From the NCBI GenBank assembly GCA_035506275.1, contig DATJPT010000020.1:37535-101534 (forward strand): 64,000 nt of DNA. Direction: 5' to 3'. The notes beneath the pieces are model-generated. The model ran no database searches. It was not told where the DNA came from and saw only the letters and a program-made list of their open reading frames with translations. Source of the DNA: Bacteroidota bacterium (GTDB lineage Bacteria; Bacteroidota; Ignavibacteria; UBA10030; UBA8401). Below, one piece after another: positions 33,436 to 41,643 of the stretch; position 1 is the first letter of the stretch, and each line of letters begins with the position of its first letter. The position numbers were made by a program, and so were the translations under genes.

Positions 33436-34179
33436 TCATGCGTCGTGATTTTTCTCCAGCTTTGCCAGCCCTGCGGAAGCAGCGATGATTTTCGCGGCTC
33501 CTGCCTCTTTCAACAATTTTGCCATTGCTTGAATCGTAGAACCGGTCGTGATAACGTCGTCCACGACCATCAAGGTTTTCCCGCTTATCCATCCTTTTTT
33601 CCGGGGATGGATGGTGAAAGCTCCGCCGACATTTTGCTTTCGTTCTTCGGCGGTGAGGTGTGTCTGCGAGACAGTATACTTCGACCTTGTTACCAGCGAA
33701 AGCATGACCGGCCTGCCGATCGTCTGGGAGATCCCTTTGCAGATGAACTCGCTTTGGTTATAGCCGCGCTCTCTCTGTTTCAACTTGTGAAGAGGTACGG
33801 CAATGATCCCATCTATCGAAGATTCATCGAGATGTTCCTGGATCGCTTTTCCGAGATGGCTGCCGAGCTCAGCGCCGAACCGGGTCACGGCATTATATTT
33901 CAACGAATGCACGAGCTGCTGGAAAACGCCTTGCTCTTCGAAATAATAGCATGAGATGAAATCGTCGACTGAGCCTTCTGCGGAGAAACGCTCGCGGAGA
34001 ACCTGGACGGTCTCGTCCTCCGGGCCGACGCGTTCGATCGAACGCCAGCAGGCGCTGCATATCCGCGATTCGGTTTCGGCGAGGCGGGCATTGCATGAGA
34101 AACACAGCGGCGGGAAAATAAATTCTTTTGCGGGCGCTCCGATTGCACGAAGCAGCGCACGGAATGATGTTCCCCCCAT
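33436..34179 (-). CDS. ComF-family phosphoribosyltransferase-like protein
   Basis: 247 residues. N-terminal zinc-ribbon with two CxxC pairs (PPLCFSCNARLAETESRICSACW), then a type I phosphoribosyltransferase fold with the PRPP-binding motif MVVDDVITTGSTI near the C-terminus and QRERGYNQSEFI in the middle. ComF in transformable bacteria helps DNA uptake and single-strand handling; elsewhere its role is unclear (ComF/GntX). It lies 106 bp ahead of the uvrB gene on the same strand. No other competence genes are visible in the window. Confidence 0.88.
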   Translation of the reverse strand: MGGTSFRALLRAIGAPAKEFIFPPLCFSCNARLAETESRICSACWRSIERVGPEDETVQVLRERFSAEGSVDDFISCYYFEEQGVFQQLVHSLKYNAVTRFGAELGSHLGKAIQEHLDESSIDGIIAVPLHKLKQRERGYNQSEFICKGISQTIGRPVMLSLVTRSKYTVSQTHLTAEERKQNVGGAFTIHPRKKGWISGKTLMVVDDVITTGSTIQAMAKLLKEAGAAKIIAASAGLAKLEKNHDA

Positions 34180-34197
34180 ACCATCCTGCTTTCTTTT

Positions 34198-34290
34198 ACC
34201 GCAAAGGCGCCAAGACTCTGCGAGAGAGACGATAGTTACCCTAGCTCGGCGAGTATTTCGTGCCTTGGTGTCCTCGCGGCGCCAATTATT
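34198..34290. repeat. Degenerate CCGCAAAGGCGCCAAG-type repeat pair between uvrB and comF
   Basis: The space between the two genes carries ACCGCAAAGGCGCCAAG at 34198-34214 and a diverged inverted copy (TTGGTGTCCTCGCGG) near 34262-34282. I recall similar intergenic motifs as multicopy elements in other bacteria; no terminator is evident. Confidence 0.35.
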
Positions 34291-36301
34291 TTTTCCCCTC
34301 CGACAACCGTCGGATTTCGTCGCGCAGCTGTGCGGCTCGTTCGAATTCCAGGTCCTGCGATGCCTTTGCCATCTCTTTTTTCAATTCCTCCAGCAAATCG
34401 GCTTTCTGGTCGGGCGTAAGATATTTCACGATGGAATCCGCGACGAGCGGAAGCGTTTCGCGTTCCTTCCGGGCATCGCGAGCCGATTTCACATCCGCCA
34501 CCGCCGTCGATGCCATCACTTCATCGTACGACTTATAGATCGTTTTGGGAGTGATATGATGTTCCTTGTTGAAGCTGATCTGTTTTTCACGCCGGCGTTC
34601 CGTTTCGCCGATCATCCGCTTCATCGAATCGGTGATCTTGTCGGCGTACATCACCACTTTGCCGTTGACATTCCGCGCGGTTCTGCCGGCCGTTTGAATC
34701 AATGAACGCTCCGAGCGGAGAAACCCTTCCTTATCGGCATCCAAAATCGCGACCATTGAGACTTCCGGAAGGTCCAATCCTTCGCGGAGCAAATTGACGC
34801 CGATAAGGACGTCGAAATTCCCCAGCCGAAGGTTGCGCAGGATCTCAACACGCTGAAGGGCATCGATCTCGGAGTGGATGTATTCGACACGGATGCCGAT
34901 ATCGGCGAGGTATTCTGTCAGGTCTTCGGCCATTCGTTTGGTCAGCGTCGTCACGAGGATCCTTTCTTTTGCCGCCGCCCGCTTCCGGATCTCGGCGGTA
35001 AGGTCGTCGATCTGATTTTTAACCGGCCGGATCTCCACTTCGGGATCGACGAGCCCGGTCGGACGGATCACCTGCTCGACGAACGCCCCCTTGCATTTTT
35101 CCATTTCATACGGCCCCGGCGTGGCGCTGACAAAGATCACCTGGTTGACCATCTGTTCCCATTCGTCGAACTTGAGAGGGCGGTTATCGAGCGCCGACGG
35201 AAGGCGGAATCCGTACTTCACCAGGGTCTCTTTCCGCGACCGGTCGCCGAAATACATGCCGCCGATCTGCGGGACGGTGACGTGAGATTCGTCGATCACC
35301 AGCAGAAAATCCTTCGGAAAATAGTCGAACAGGCAGTACGGCCGGGAACCCGGGGGGCGCCCCGCGAGGTGGCGCGAATAATTCTCGATGCCGCTGCAAT
35401 AGCCGACCTCCCGCATCATTTCAATGTCGAAGCGGGTCCGCTGCTCCAGCCGCTGGGCTTCCAGCAGCAGATTCTGCGAGCGCATTTCCTCGAGACACTC
35501 GTGCATCTCGATCTCGATGGCCTTGATCCCCCGTTCCAGCGATTCGCGCGTCGTGACGAACTGCTTGGCCGGATAGATCACCTCGTACTCGACCTCGCCG
35601 ATGATCGAGCCGTCCATTTTATCGATGCACGAAATCTTTTCGATGACGTCGCCGAAAAATTCGATCCGGATCGCTTCTTCGTTTTCATACGCCGGGATCA
35701 CTTCGACGACATCGCCGCGGACGCGGAACGTGCCCCGCGAAAACTCATAATCGTTGCGCGCATAGTAGATGTCGAGAAGCTTCCTCAGCAGCGCGTTCCG
35801 CTCGATCCGCTCCCCTTTCTTCACGACCACCATCATCTTCATCCACTCGTCGGGCGCGCCGATGCCGTAAATGCAGCTGACCGACGCCACCACGATCACG
35901 TTCGGCTCCCCGCTGAGCAGGGCGCTTGTCGCCCGCAGCCGCAAGCGGTCGATCTCATCGTTCACCGATGAGTCTTTTTGGATGTACGTGTCGGTCGTCG
36001 GCACGTACGCCTCCGGCTGGTAATAATCATAGTAGGAAATGAAGAACTCGACATGATCTTTTGGAAAGAAGCTCTTGAACTCCGCATACAGCTGCGCTGC
36101 AAGCGTTTTGTTATGGGACATGATCAACACGGGTTTGTTAACCTGCGTGATCACGTTGGAAATTGTGAACGTTTTTCCGCTCCCGGTGACGCCAAGGAGC
36201 GTTTGATACTTGTCGCCGCGGCGCAGTCCTTCGGTCAGCTGCCGTATCGCCTCGGGCTGGTCGCCTTCCGGCTTGTAATCAGAAGAAAGTTGGAATGGCA
36301 T
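34286..36301 (-). CDS. uvrB: Excinuclease ABC subunit B
   Basis: 671 residues, the normal size. UvrB is the DNA-binding, helicase-like subunit of nucleotide excision repair. Walker A GVTGSGKT (37-44), beta-hairpin [12 protein letters not shown] (about 92-103), [20 protein letters not shown]-like segment replaced here by [18 protein letters not shown] (motif VI) and a C-terminal UVR motif ([20 protein letters not shown]) that binds UvrC are all present. ATG 36301 gives [19 protein letters not shown]; the reading frame is open further upstream but has no homology there. The ORF begins 15 bp downstream of the TsaC-type gene. UvrA and UvrC are not in this window. Confidence 0.97.
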   Translation of the reverse strand: MPFQLSSDYKPEGDQPEAIRQLTEGLRRGDKYQTLLGVTGSGKTFTISNVITQVNKPVLIMSHNKTLAAQLYAEFKSFFPKDHVEFFISYYDYYQPEAYVPTTDTYIQKDSSVNDEIDRLRLRATSALLSGEPNVIVVASVSCIYGIGAPDEWMKMMVVVKKGERIERNALLRKLLDIYYARNDYEFSRGTFRVRGDVVEVIPAYENEEAIRIEFFGDVIEKISCIDKMDGSIIGEVEYEVIYPAKQFVTTRESLERGIKAIEIEMHECLEEMRSQNLLLEAQRLEQRTRFDIEMMREVGYCSGIENYSRHLAGRPPGSRPYCLFDYFPKDFLLVIDESHVTVPQIGGMYFGDRSRKETLVKYGFRLPSALDNRPLKFDEWEQMVNQVIFVSATPGPYEMEKCKGAFVEQVIRPTGLVDPEVEIRPVKNQIDDLTAEIRKRAAAKERILVTTLTKRMAEDLTEYLADIGIRVEYIHSEIDALQRVEILRNLRLGNFDVLIGVNLLREGLDLPEVSMVAILDADKEGFLRSERSLIQTAGRTARNVNGKVVMYADKITDSMKRMIGETERRREKQISFNKEHHITPKTIYKSYDEVMASTAVADVKSARDARKERETLPLVADSIVKYLTPDQKADLLEELKKEMAKASQDLEFERAAQLRDEIRRLSEGKK

Positions 36302-36315
36302 CGGTTGAAAATTAC

Positions 36316-37260
36316 TTAGTGTGCGGCGCGCGTAATTCTGTCCATTAGAGCGAGCCCGAGTCCTGACGGTTCGACCGCCTGGCAGTAAATCTTCGAAACT
36401 CCCGCGGCATCGCAGAGGCGGAAAAAATAAAAGAGCTCGTGGGCGTAGGCATTGACGTTCGGGAGAATCCGGTGGAAACGGAATCGCCGGGCGTTGATCA
36501 ATGCTCCCGTGCCGATAAACGCCGCATTCGTTGTCGGGCCGATCTCCGCTGCGTCTGCCACGATAATAACGCGCGCCCGGGGAGAATAGTGCCGGTATTT
36601 CGTTCCGGGGCTTTTGGCCGCCTTTGCGGACCGGGGAATCGCAATCCGCGTCGACGGAATAATTTCCCGCAATTGTTCCAGCGTCACTGCACCGGAACGA
36701 AGGACCTCGGGAACTGCGCCCGTGCAATCAACAACCGTCGATTCCAACCCAACGGACGTTTGTCCCCCTTTTAAGATGCAGCTGATCCGGCCATCCAGGT
36801 CGAACGAGACGCTTCGCCATGTCGTCGAGCTCGGCGAGCCGGAAAGATTTGCCGACGGAGCCGCCACCGGGACTCCGCACGCCTTCAAAAATGCATGGGC
36901 GACGGGATGACGAGGCATGCGGATGCCCACTGTCGATAAGCCGGCCGTCGCTGCGCGCGGAACTGCACGCTGCTTCGGCACAATGACCGTCAGCGGCCCG
37001 GGAAAAAATCGCTGAATCAACTTCTCGGCGGAATGGGGGATTCTGCGGGCAAGCAATTCTATCTCTTCAATGCGAGCCACGTGAACAATGAACGGGTTGT
37101 CGGCGGGACGTTTCTTGGCGGCGAAGATCTTCCGCAGCGCCTGCTCGTCAAAGACATTCGCACCGAGCCCGTACACCGTTTCGGTCGGAAATGCAACAAT
37201 TTCCCCCTGCCTGATGAATACCGCAGCTTTCCGGGGAGACTCGGTGTGGACTGTTCTCAT
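36316..37260 (-). CDS. L-threonylcarbamoyladenylate synthase (TsaC/Sua5 type with C-terminal domain)
   Basis: 314 residues. Makes threonylcarbamoyl-AMP from threonine, bicarbonate and ATP for the universal t6A37 tRNA modification. YrdC core: [17 protein letters not shown] (near 18-34), [37 protein letters not shown], then the Sua5 C-terminal domain with [18 protein letters not shown] 37260 has an AGAGG site upstream; the ORF is longer but its upstream part overlaps the DUF2203 gene. Sua5-type proteins keep a C-terminal domain that short TsaC lacks. Lies directly ahead of uvrB and 25 bp after the DUF2203 gene. Confidence 0.93.
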   Translation of the reverse strand: MRTVHTESPRKAAVFIRQGEIVAFPTETVYGLGANVFDEQALRKIFAAKKRPADNPFIVHVARIEEIELLARRIPHSAEKLIQRFFPGPLTVIVPKQRAVPRAATAGLSTVGIRMPRHPVAHAFLKACGVPVAAPSANLSGSPSSTTWRSVSFDLDGRISCILKGGQTSVGLESTVVDCTGAVPEVLRSGAVTLEQLREIIPSTRIAIPRSAKAAKSPGTKYRHYSPRARVIIVADAAEIGPTTNAAFIGTGALINARRFRFHRILPNVNAYAHELFYFFRLCDAAGVSKIYCQAVEPSGLGLALMDRITRAAH

Positions 37261-37285
37261 CGTTTCGCCTCTGCCTGCGCATTTC

Positions 37286-37681
37286 TCAGAGCTCTTGAAC
37301 CGGACGGCGGCCGGCAAATCCGTCATCGATCATATGCCAGAACAAAATATCGTCTTCGCCGAGCAAAAAGCAGAGGTACACTTCCTCTCCGTTCGCGCGG
37401 ATATGAGGGAAATCGATCAACCCCTGGTCGAGCCCCTTCACCTGGATGCCGTCGTCCGAAAGCAATTTCACGATCTCGACCAAACGCTCGAGCTCTTTCG
37501 GATAATAGCGTTCGCCGTTCGGCCCCGTGCCGCCGAAATACGTGTGGCGGTAGGCGTCGAACCCCTTTTCGTTCAGCGCTTTTTTGAGGCCCGCCATTTC
37601 TTTGATGAGCGGAAGGATCGCCATCAATTTCGTGCGGGCTTCGTTAAGGGTGAAATGTTTCGGATGAAGTAATGTTCCCAT
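37286..37681 (-). CDS. DUF2203-family protein
   Basis: 131 residues. HFTLNEARTKLMAILPLIKE at the N-terminus, then GIQVKGLDQGLIDFPH, EVYLCFLLGEDDILFWHMID and DGFAGRRP define this small family. The function is unknown; it is found widely and next to housekeeping genes. An internal coiled region may dimerise. Between a gene of unknown function and the threonylcarbamoyl-AMP synthase gene on the same strand, in what looks like one transcription unit. Confidence 0.85.
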   Translation of the reverse strand: MGTLLHPKHFTLNEARTKLMAILPLIKEMAGLKKALNEKGFDAYRHTYFGGTGPNGERYYPKELERLVEIVKLLSDDGIQVKGLDQGLIDFPHIRANGEEVYLCFLLGEDDILFWHMIDDGFAGRRPVQEL

Positions 37682-37717
37682 CGCGTTCCGGGCCTCGGCG
37701 CGGCGTCTGCACTCCGC

Positions 37718-38170
37718 CTAGCTTTCTTTTCCGCCTGTCCGTGCAACGTTGAGAAACGCGTCGCGGACAAATTCCGCCGCGTTGGCCGCGAACGACTCCG
37801 GCACCGACCGCTGGAGCTGTTCGTAGGTGATCGGCGTGCCCCCCGCGGAGATACTGAGATTGGGGTTGATGATGATCATGCGCGCCGCTCCCGCACATTT
37901 CAGCAGAACGCTCGCCTTCGAGGTGGGAAAGGTCGCTTCAATGATCGGCTGGACGACGATTGGCACGTTCAGGACGCCCATCGCCTCGATGCCGTCGCAC
38001 TGGACTTCGATGTTCTGCGCTTTAAGGAACTGGAGCTGCTCGAGAATAATTCGGGAGGTAATCGCGGCAATGTCGTTCGCGACGAGGGAAAGTTTGATCT
38101 GTTCGGTCTTGAATTTGTTCCATTCCTTGACCGTTCCTGCCAGGATCGCTTTTGTTGAATCGGATATCAT
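37718..38170 (-). CDS. Hypothetical cytosolic protein (150 aa)
   Basis: I do not recognise this protein. It has no signal peptide or membrane segment and mixes helices with strands (IEVQCDGIEAMGVLNVPIVV, SVLLKCAGAARMIIINPN). The middle region is hydrophobic but not long enough to span a membrane. It is well spaced (36 bp) ahead of the DUF2203 gene, so probably in its operon. Start ATG at 38170 with AAGGAGA at about 38178-38184. Composition and codon use match the neighbours, so it is likely real. Confidence 0.7.
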   Translation of the reverse strand: MISDSTKAILAGTVKEWNKFKTEQIKLSLVANDIAAITSRIILEQLQFLKAQNIEVQCDGIEAMGVLNVPIVVQPIIEATFPTSKASVLLKCAGAARMIIINPNLSISAGGTPITYEQLQRSVPESFAANAAEFVRDAFLNVARTGGKES

Positions 38171-38346
38171 CGAGATCTCCTTGTGTGTAATGTCGAATTT
38201 CTAATGACGATTGACGAATTGAAAAATCGCTTTCAGGTCTCCGTTGAATGACGTATGCGATTGCCTGATGACAAATGTAAAGCCGGCACTCGGTTTTTTC
38301 TTAGCCGTGATGCGCGACGACGTCGGAATGGCATTCACTTCATTCT

Positions 38347-39675
38347 TCATTTCGTCTTGATCGTTTCCAATCCATGCGCATTTGCCCCGGTCTCGCTTTT
38401 CCGCAGAAGGAGAGCAAAGACCAGTCCGATAATTCCGAGGAGAGAAAACATGATCATGCTTGCGGTATATGCCTGCGTTGAATCCCTCAGAAGTCCGTTC
38501 AACCAGGGAAAGAGCGCCAGGCCGAAATTCTGGATCATCGTCGTCAAGCCGAACGCCGTCCCTACGCGGTTCTCCTCGACGATGAGCGGAATCGAGGGCC
38601 ACATTGCGGCCGGAACCATGACGAACGCTCCGCCGAGAATGATCATCGGAAATGCCGGCGGGATCATGGTGAATGCCATCGACAAAAATGCCGGGATCAT
38701 GAACACTGAGCCGATGACCATCACTGTCGCACGCCGTCCGAAACGGTCGACCCATTGGCCGAAGAAGGGGGCGAAGACCATCGAGGCAAAAATGATGATC
38801 GTCGTCGTGCCGCCGGCGGTGCTGAACATATGGATGACGTTGTAGAAGACCTGATAGAGAAATCCCCCTTCAGCGCCCGCCGTCATCGGGATTCCCCATT
38901 TGGAATTGAAAAAATCCGTCGACAGGGCGGTGAACGGAAAGATCGCTGAATAGAACGTCACGCAAAGGAGCGTCACATACCAATACGAAGGGTTGAATTT
39001 CTTCACGTCGGCAAGCACGATCTTGTCCCCGCCCCCTTCTTCCTTCAGTCCGAGGACTTTCTCCCCCCTTTTATCGAGCAAAATGAAGAGTAAATTCGCG
39101 CCGACCGAGATTGCGCAAAACACCACCGCCGCCCAGAGGGCCGTTTTATAGTTGTTGAAATACTCGGCGATCAGCGCCTCGGTGTTGAAGCTAAAGAGGG
39201 TGCCGAGGCGGCTTACGGTCAATCCGACTCCGAATGAAAACGCCAGCTCTTTTCCTTTGAACCACCGTGTGAAAATAGCGCTCTGGGCGACGACCAGCGA
39301 TTCGGAGCCCCATCCAAAGATGAATCGTCCGCCGTTGAGGATCCAGATATTCGGCGCTACGGCGACAATGGCGGCGCCGATCGTCACGAGGAGCGAGAAA
39401 AGAAGGCTTGCCCTTCGTGTGCCGATCTTGTCGATGAGCAATCCGCCGATAAAGACGGAGAGAATCGCCGCAACGCTGTACAGCGTGTACATCTGGCCGA
39501 TGGCTTCGCGCCCGACTCCCAGGGCGGCGATCAGCGTCGGAGCGATCGCCCCGACGCTGTCGTACGCGAAATAGCTCCCGAACGTCAGCAAGCTGACGGT
39601 CAAAAGGACGACGTAACGGTACGGCCTCTGAGACGGATGCCAAAAAGAATGAGTTGTTGAGGGTTGTTCATCCAT
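38347..39675 (-). CDS. Major facilitator superfamily transporter
   Basis: 442 residues with about twelve membrane segments. N-terminal half starts with YVVLLTVSLLTFGSYFAYDSVGAIAP; the loop between segments 2 and 3, GGLLIDKIGTRRASL, fits the MFS signature (G-x3-D-x2-G-R/K), with its repeat in the second half seen as GQWVDRFGRRATVMVI. No substrate-specific motif is clear. The gene precedes a run of cytosolic hypotheticals and follows the dipeptidase gene by 18 bp on the same strand, so a dipeptide or amino-acid cargo is one guess, without direct support. Confidence 0.9.
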   Translation of the reverse strand: MDEQPSTTHSFWHPSQRPYRYVVLLTVSLLTFGSYFAYDSVGAIAPTLIAALGVGREAIGQMYTLYSVAAILSVFIGGLLIDKIGTRRASLLFSLLVTIGAAIVAVAPNIWILNGGRFIFGWGSESLVVAQSAIFTRWFKGKELAFSFGVGLTVSRLGTLFSFNTEALIAEYFNNYKTALWAAVVFCAISVGANLLFILLDKRGEKVLGLKEEGGGDKIVLADVKKFNPSYWYVTLLCVTFYSAIFPFTALSTDFFNSKWGIPMTAGAEGGFLYQVFYNVIHMFSTAGGTTTIIIFASMVFAPFFGQWVDRFGRRATVMVIGSVFMIPAFLSMAFTMIPPAFPMIILGGAFVMVPAAMWPSIPLIVEENRVGTAFGLTTMIQNFGLALFPWLNGLLRDSTQAYTASMIMFSLLGIIGLVFALLLRKSETGANAHGLETIKTK

Positions 39676-39693
39676 TGTGTTGTCGTTTTTCTT

Positions 39694-41151
39694 TCAATGT
39701 ACATTTTTCAAAATGCCGAGAAGGAAATTCCAGAATCTCTCGACCGTGTCGATGTAAATTTTTTCATCGGGGGAATGGACCCCTTCGAGCGTCGGTCCGA
39801 ACGAAACCATGTCCATCCCCGGAAATTTCTCGCCGATGATGCCGCATTCGAGCCCTGCATGGATCGCTTTGACCTCCGGTTCTTTTCCGTACAAAGACTG
39901 GTATGTCGATTTCGCGACCTTCAAGATCTGCGAATCGAGGTTCGGTTTCCATCCGGGATATCCTTCTGCGCGCACGACCTTTGCCCCGCCCAGCTCAAAG
40001 ACCGCCGCCACAGTTTGGAGGATCTCGTCGATCTCGGAGGCAACGGAGCTTCGCTGGCTCGTCGTCACGACGATCTTGTTCTTCTCCGTCCGGATGATCG
40101 CAACGTTGGTGGAAGTCTCGACAAGTCCGGGGATATCCGCGCTCATCTTTACGACGCCGTGCGGCAATGCCGAGATCGTTTGCGTCAATATCTTCAATTG
40201 ATTCTTCTTGATGACCTTTCCTTTCTTCTTGACTTCCGCGCTTTGCAGCGACACCGATAAGTCCGGTTCAGCCGTCGCCAGTTCTCCCTTGATGATCGAA
40301 TTCCACTGCTCAACGATCGCCTGGGCTTTCTTGACGCTCTTCTTGGGGATGTAGATCAGCGCTTCGGATTCGCGCGGAATCGCATTGCTTTTATTTCCCC
40401 CTTCGATCAACGAAAGACGCGCATCAACCTTCTCCAAAGCGATGAGTACGCGGTTGAGAATTTTGATCGAATTGCCCCTCCCTTTGTCGATCTCCAACCC
40501 CGAGTGCCCTCCCCGGAGACCCTTGACATGAAGCGCAAAAGGAAGCGAATCGCCCGGGGCGCTTTTGAAACTCACGCTCCATGTCCCTACCGTGTTTCGC
40601 CCCCCCGAGCAGCCGACGTATAAGGCTCCTTCTTCCTCGGAATCGAGGTTCATTAATGTTTTACTCTCAAGCTGGCCGGCTTTCAAATTATTCGCGCCGG
40701 TGAGTCCGGTTTCTTCGTCGATGGTAAAGAGAAACTCTAAAGGGCCATGGACGAGGGATCTGTCTTCCATGATCGCAAGGTTCGTCGCCACAGCGATGCC
40801 GTTGTCCGCGCCGAGGGTCGTTCCGTTCGCCATAATGACATTCCCCTTGCGGACGAGCTCGATCGGATCCTTCTCAAAATCGTGCACGGTCTCTTTGTTC
40901 TTCTCGCAGACCATATCGAGATGCCCCTGAAGGCAAAGGCTCGCGACATTCTCGCGCCCGGGAGACGCCGGCTTTTTGACGACGACGTTCATGAATTTAT
41001 CCTGCTTCGCTTCAAGGCCCAGGTTCTTCGCCGTCTGAACGACATACGCGGAAATCTGCTTTTCGTTTTTCGAGCCGCGCGGAATTTTGCTGATCTCGGC
41101 AAAATATTTCCACACCAGCTCCGGTTTCAATCCTTCAATTGCGGTGGACAT
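39694..41151 (-). CDS. pepD: Aminoacyl-histidine dipeptidase, M20 family
   Basis: 485 residues of a cytosolic metallopeptidase that releases N-terminal amino acids from dipeptides with preference for Xaa-His. Metal-ligand motifs: CLQGHLDMVCEKN (His/Asp), GADNGIAVA (bridging Asp), DEETGLTGA (catalytic Glu), MNLDSEEEGALYVGCSGG, and a late ligand in AIHAGLECGII with a dimerisation domain between. This is the order seen in PepD. Neighbours include an MFS gene and an OPT peptide transporter gene, which fits a peptide uptake and use set. Confidence 0.93.
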   Translation of the reverse strand: MSTAIEGLKPELVWKYFAEISKIPRGSKNEKQISAYVVQTAKNLGLEAKQDKFMNVVVKKPASPGRENVASLCLQGHLDMVCEKNKETVHDFEKDPIELVRKGNVIMANGTTLGADNGIAVATNLAIMEDRSLVHGPLEFLFTIDEETGLTGANNLKAGQLESKTLMNLDSEEEGALYVGCSGGRNTVGTWSVSFKSAPGDSLPFALHVKGLRGGHSGLEIDKGRGNSIKILNRVLIALEKVDARLSLIEGGNKSNAIPRESEALIYIPKKSVKKAQAIVEQWNSIIKGELATAEPDLSVSLQSAEVKKKGKVIKKNQLKILTQTISALPHGVVKMSADIPGLVETSTNVAIIRTEKNKIVVTTSQRSSVASEIDEILQTVAAVFELGGAKVVRAEGYPGWKPNLDSQILKVAKSTYQSLYGKEPEVKAIHAGLECGIIGEKFPGMDMVSFGPTLEGVHSPDEKIYIDTVERFWNFLLGILKNVH

Positions 41152-41213
41152 TGTCGTATCCTTTCATTGTAGAGTACAGTTTTTCACAAACACACAAAGC
41201 GCCAACGAGGGTG

Positions 41214-41612
41214 TTATCCTTTGTCTCGTTCAACGGTTTTTTCCGCTACCATTGTATCCTTCGAATGCCCTTCGATCAACAACGATCCAGACTCATCAAG
41301 TCGTCGGATGAACATGCCGATGCGCTCATAGAGCGGGTCGAGCTCTTCGCCGAAATGCCCGCTCATCCGGCTGCCGATCTCGCTGACCGTCGCAGTTCCG
41401 TCGCAGGCATTCCAAAGATAACTCCCATATTTGTCGAGTTTTAACCGGATCTCGGGTCTGGCCAGCATCGGAACGAACCAGCGGACCATCCACCGGTTCT
41501 GAAATTTCGGAATAAACAACGTGACCAGCCCGTCCTCGGCCGCCTCCGACCGTGCGTTCCGCATCGGCTTCAGGTCCAAAAGATTCAGCGGCCGGCCGGT
41601 CTCGGATTTCAA
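41214..41612 (-). CDS. PqqD-like / radical-SAM leader-binding protein
   Basis: About 132 residues from a TTG start at 41612 (GGAG eight bases upstream). NLLDLKPMRNARSEAAEDG, LDKYGSYLWNACDGTATVSEI and FGEELDPLYERIGMFIRRL fit the PqqD-like fold, a small winged-helix domain that binds leader peptides in RiPP modification enzymes, but many genomes carry free-standing members of unknown role. The reading frame stays open past 41612 into the OPT gene, which makes the start uncertain (an ATG at 41564 is the other choice). No precursor peptide or radical-SAM enzyme is visible nearby, so a RiPP role is not supported. Confidence 0.7.
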   Translation of the reverse strand: MKSETGRPLNLLDLKPMRNARSEAAEDGLVTLFIPKFQNRWMVRWFVPMLARPEIRLKLDKYGSYLWNACDGTATVSEIGSRMSGHFGEELDPLYERIGMFIRRLDESGSLLIEGHSKDTMVAEKTVERDKG

Positions 41613-41643
41613 GTTATTCGCTCCCGATCCTGGATCGACATCG

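Noticed and set aside
34874..35971. A 365-codon plus-strand frame opposite uvrB
   Set aside because: Shadow of uvrB with the same D/H/R-rich composition and no homology to known families.
36302..36727. N-terminal extension of uvrB by about 140 codons
   Set aside because: UvrB homology begins exactly at the ATG at 36301; the extension overlaps the threonylcarbamoyl-AMP synthase gene and has no domain.
41214..41612. RiPP biosynthesis locus from the PqqD-like gene
   Set aside because: No precursor peptide, radical-SAM enzyme or protease is adjacent; the neighbours are a transporter and a dipeptidase.
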